NCBI GenBank assembly: GCA_964352475.1
Contig: CAYGSL010000008.1
Location: forward strand, 44,287 to 108,286
Origin: JAUIET01 sp964352475
Lineage (GTDB): Bacteria > Pseudomonadota > Gammaproteobacteria > Pseudomonadales > JAUIET01
DNA length: 64,000 bases
Direction: 5' to 3'
Both the position numbers and the translations under genes were made by a program. The notes beneath the pieces were generated by a model. That model had not been told where the DNA came from. It did no database searches and worked only from the letters and a program-made list of their open reading frames with translations. Every line of letters starts with the position of its first letter. The stretch's first letter is position 1. This document shows positions 63,066 to 64,000 of this stretch, one piece after another.

Positions 63066-64000
63066 GGCTCTACCCCATTAACGGGGGATGGGCATTCATA
63101 CGTACACGATTGATGATACCGTCCCACCCGCAGTGGGTCAGTACTCTCAAGCGATAATTCTCAAAGTTTCTAAAACCATACGCCCGTCTTGAGATCATTT
63201 CCATCTTGTTGTGGAAGCCCTCGGTGATGCCGTTGCTTTTACTAAAACGCCACATAGCAACGATGGGTTCCATCCAACTGGTCAGTGTCTTTGCGAGTGC
63301 TCTTAACGGGCTGTCTCTTAGCTGCTCAATCAGCTCGAGATAACGCGGTAACATGGCCTTCATTCGACGAACCTTGAGTGTCTTGAGCAGCACAAAACGG
63401 ATTAGCTTTTGCTTGGCTTCATACAAGGCCTGCAGTATTGGAAATTCCGCCAGGTAGCTCATTAGGTTCGCCTGCTGCTCGTCGCTCAAGCGCCATTGAT
63501 GCCGACGCATTAGACTGAGCAACCCCCGGTTCTTCCTGCCCTCTGGATCGGCTTGTTGCCAGGCCTTCAAGAAGTGTTGATTGATCAATCGAACCACATG
63601 GAAACGGTCTGCCACGATCGTGGCATTGGGGAAATAACGCCGGGCAATACTGCGGTAGGTTTCAGACAGATCCATGACCACTACCTGGACGTTGTCGCGA
63701 CCTTCAAGACGCTGTAAATAGCGGCGCAAACTGGCTTCTGAGCGGCCCAGTTGCACATCGAACACCTTGTGATTCTTCAGATCCACAAAGGTCGTGGCAT
63801 AGCCCTTTCTACGGGTAAAGAAGTGCTCATCAATGCCGAGCACCTGAGGACAGGAGCGACGGTCCATTTCAGAACGCTTTTGCCCTAGGTGGTGTTGATA
63901 CCAGCGTTCTACGGTGGCGGCACTGATCTGATGGGTCAGTGAGAGTTTACGCAGCGTAACGCCACCATGATGCGCTTCATTCACCTCAAGGCGGTAGGCT
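63066..64000. mobile_element. ISL3-family insertion sequence, one end only
   Basis: The element's end is placed at about 63066 (GGCTCTACCCCATT), seven bases after tRNA-Pro and just ahead of the transposase stop; a short CCCC/GGGG palindrome lies within it. The other end is beyond the window, so neither the inverted repeat nor the target duplication (ISL3 elements usually give 8 bp) can be confirmed. Confidence 0.6.
63070..64000 (-). CDS. ISL3-family transposase, 5' end outside window
   Basis: The frame is open to the window edge (about 310 codons); a GTG at 63984 is internal, since codons reading AYRLE precede it. The DDE_Tnp_ISL3 core shows VLGIDEHFFTRRKGYATTFV with the first Asp, VVMDLSETYRSIARRYFP, VADRFHVVRLIN with the second, and SNGITEGFHNKMEMISRRAYG with the Glu. 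The N-terminal zinc-finger part lies beyond the window. It catalyses cut-and-paste transposition. It is the only mobile-element gene seen here. Confidence 0.88.
   Translation of the reverse strand, partial: AYRLEVNEAHHGGVTLRKLSLTHQISAATVERWYQHHLGQKRSEMDRRSCPQVLGIDEHFFTRRKGYATTFVDLKNHKVFDVQLGRSEASLRRYLQRLEGRDNVQVVVMDLSETYRSIARRYFPNATIVADRFHVVRLINQHFLKAWQQADPEGRKNRGLLSLMRRHQWRLSDEQQANLMSYLAEFPILQALYEAKQKLIRFVLLKTLKVRRMKAMLPRYLELIEQLRDSPLRALAKTLTSWMEPIVAMWRFSKSNGITEGFHNKMEMISRRAYGFRNFENYRLRVLTHCGWDGIINRVRMNAHPPLMG

Noticed and set aside
1..64000. CRISPR array, prophage or toxin-antitoxin pair
   Set aside because: No spaced direct repeats, integrase, phage structural genes or typical toxin-antitoxin gene pairs were recognised in the window.

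Overview
The window is a chromosomal segment of a gammaproteobacterium. Base composition is intermediate by eye. The housekeeping gene order matches that known from Pseudomonas and related lineages: mtaD-ubiG-mupP-yciK; gyrA-serC-pheA-tyrA-aroA-cmk-rpsA-ihfB-lapA-lapB; thrS-infC-rpmI-rplT-pheS-pheT-ihfA-merR then tRNA-Pro; and the segregation block rnm-yciO-scpA-scpB-rluB. tyrA and aroA are separate genes, and no hisC lies between pheA and tyrA, so this is not Pseudomonas itself. An uncultured or marine relative is a reasonable guess, but the sequence does not fix the genus.

Layout. 1-12.8 kb is an accessory catabolic region: two LLM-type flavin/F420 oxidoreductases, a pair of adjacent acyl-CoA dehydrogenases, an SDR dehydrogenase, an exported beta-lactamase-fold esterase, a dienelactone-hydrolase-like lipoprotein, a GMC alcohol oxidoreductase, a second FAD oxidoreductase, an MFS transporter and an enolase-superfamily dehydratase/racemase. 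13-18.3 kb holds a LysM lytic transglycosylase, another MFS carrier, an HTH regulator and small unknown genes. 18.2-18.6 kb is a non-coding stretch with strong RNA-like inverted repeats, followed by a possible 24-residue membrane peptide. 18.6-29.2 kb carries pdxJ, a cyclophilin, an SH3 protein, yciB, then rnm-yciO-scpA-scpB-rluB, and in reverse orientation mtaD-ubiG-mupP-yciK.

29.4-41 kb is a run of co-directional core genes: DNA gyrase A, serine and aromatic amino acid biosynthesis, cytidylate kinase, ribosomal protein S1, IHF beta and the LapAB LPS-homeostasis pair. 41.1-45.6 kb has a ComEA-like protein and a three-gene cassette (epimerase/reductase, WbpL-like initiating transferase, WbpM-like dehydratase) that could make and attach the first N-acetylated deoxy-sugar of an O-antigen. 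In Pseudomonas the long variable O-antigen cluster sits at this place; here it is reduced to its initiation end. 45.6-51.8 kb has a DHH phosphoesterase, pgi, a late LPS acyltransferase, a DUF899 protein and an OmpA-domain protein, then a bidirectional terminator shared with tRNA-Asn.

52-61.8 kb is uvrB, tRNA-Val and the thrS-infC-rpmI-rplT-pheS-pheT-ihfA-merR translation operon, including an AUU-initiated infC. The window closes with a sterol-desaturase-family protein, tRNA-Pro and the edge of an ISL3-type insertion sequence just after the tRNA.

Nothing in the window is a clear new defence or mobile system. The strongest under-described candidates are the structured RNA region with its tiny hydrophobic ORF at 18.27-18.6 kb, the compact O-antigen initiation cassette, and the catabolic cluster of unknown substrate. 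Several starts were moved from the longest frame on the basis of ribosome binding sites and overlaps; this is stated in each entry.
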